From assembly GCA_035267785.1 (NCBI GenBank), contig DATFLL010000108.1:9640-73639 (forward strand): 64,000 nucleotides of DNA, read 5' to 3'. This DNA comes from DATFLL01 sp035267785. Lineage in GTDB: Bacteria; Pseudomonadota; Gammaproteobacteria; DATFLL01. A program made the translations under genes and the position numbers. Shown one piece after another: positions 63,655 to 64,000 of this stretch. Each line of letters opens with the position of its first letter. Within the stretch, counting starts at the first letter, position 1. Below the pieces are notes generated by a model. The model was given only the letters and a program-made list of their open reading frames with translations, was not told where the DNA came from and ran no database searches.

Positions 63655-64000
63655 ATGCAATTGAATCCATCCGAAATCAGCGAACTGATTAAGAAGCGCA
63701 TCGAAGGCTTCGACGCCGCCACGGAGGCCCGCAACGAAGGCACCGTGGTCAGCCTGACCGACGGCATCGTGCGCATCCACGGCCTGACCGACGTAATGCA
63801 GGGCGAGATGATCGAATTTCCCGGCAACACCTTCGGCATGGCCCTCAACCTGGAGCGCGACTCGGTCGGTGCCGTGGTCCTGGGCGACTACGAGCACATC
63901 ACCGAGGGCGACAAGGCCAAGTGCACCGGGCGCATCCTCGAGGTCCCGGTCGGCGAGGCCCTGCTCGGGCGCGTGGTCGACGCGCTGGGCAACCCCATCG
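63655..64000 (+). CDS. atpA: F0F1 ATP synthase subunit alpha (5' part)
   Basis: The first 115 codons of the alpha subunit, cut by the window end. MQLNPSEISELIKKRIEGFD and the beta-barrel domain segment VSLTDGIVRIHGLTDVMQGEM are diagnostic. The nucleotide-binding part lies beyond the window. ATG 63655 has a GAGGA ribosome site. Confidence 0.95.
   Translation, partial: MQLNPSEISELIKKRIEGFDAATEARNEGTVVSLTDGIVRIHGLTDVMQGEMIEFPGNTFGMALNLERDSVGAVVLGDYEHITEGDKAKCTGRILEVPVGEALLGRVVDALGNPI

Overview
The window is about 65% GC and reads as the origin-proximal part of a gammaproteobacterial chromosome. Support for this is the order gyrB-recF-dnaN-dnaA | rpmH-rnpA-yidD-yidC-mnmE and, further on, mnmG-rsmG-parA-parB-atpIBEFHA. 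Two exact parS palindromes and DnaA boxes lie close by. The yibN-grxC-secB-gpsA and gpmI-envC-yibQ neighbourhoods, a complete NtrBC/glnA circuit and an MSHA-type pilus locus fit the same class. TusA, a persulfide-sensor-like ArsR protein and several rhodaneses would suit a sulfur-metabolising lineage (Chromatiales/Acidiferrobacterales-like). That finer placement is inference; the species is not identifiable from the sequence alone.

Layout. 1-290: inverted-repeat cluster. 291-6069 (minus): gpmI-envC-ctpA-yibQ-yajL, an envelope/peptidoglycan block. 6341-9495 (plus): BigR/SqrR/YgaV-like regulator, DUF2892 membrane protein, YibN rhodanese, glutaredoxin, SecB, GpsA. 9505-11063: trmL and an orphan class 1B-type dihydroorotate dehydrogenase. 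11206-22511 (plus): MSHA pilus operon mshE, mshG, a minor pilin, mshA, C, D, O, P and Q, with a Wzy_C/O-antigen-ligase-family membrane protein between mshP and mshQ. 22531-22945: a second and much cleaner inverted-repeat element. 22956-27932 (minus): ntrC, ntrB, a DUF4124 protein, and a glnA broken by a one-base frameshift, with a sigma-54 promoter and paired NtrC sites. 27982-30438 (minus): MnmA-like PP-loop ATPase, TusA and a CDF metal transporter. 30682-36678 (plus): glyQ-glyS, MazG-like, gmhB, plsC, fbp. 36770-43026 (minus): gyrB, recF, dnaN, dnaA around a candidate oriC. 43306-47196 (plus): rpmH to mnmE. 47218-56280: a block separating mnmE from mnmG, holding TgpA/DUF58/MoxR, a COG4324 lipoprotein, a small acidic protein, a SYLF lipoprotein, a periplasmic rhodanese, a beta-barrel plus secreted-protein pair and a conserved hypothetical. 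56364-64000 (plus): mnmG, rsmG, parA, parB and the ATP synthase operon, with atpA running off the end.

The best candidates for something undescribed are: the dispersed CACAGAG-type inverted-repeat elements (two in 23 kb, one with a 36/37-identical arm pair around a 321-bp non-coding core); the ligase-type glycosyl/polymer transferase translationally coupled into an MSHA pilus operon; the PP-loop/TusA/CDF operon; and the beta-barrel plus arginine/proline-tailed secreted protein pair. No rRNA, tRNA, CRISPR array, transposase or prophage gene was recognised.
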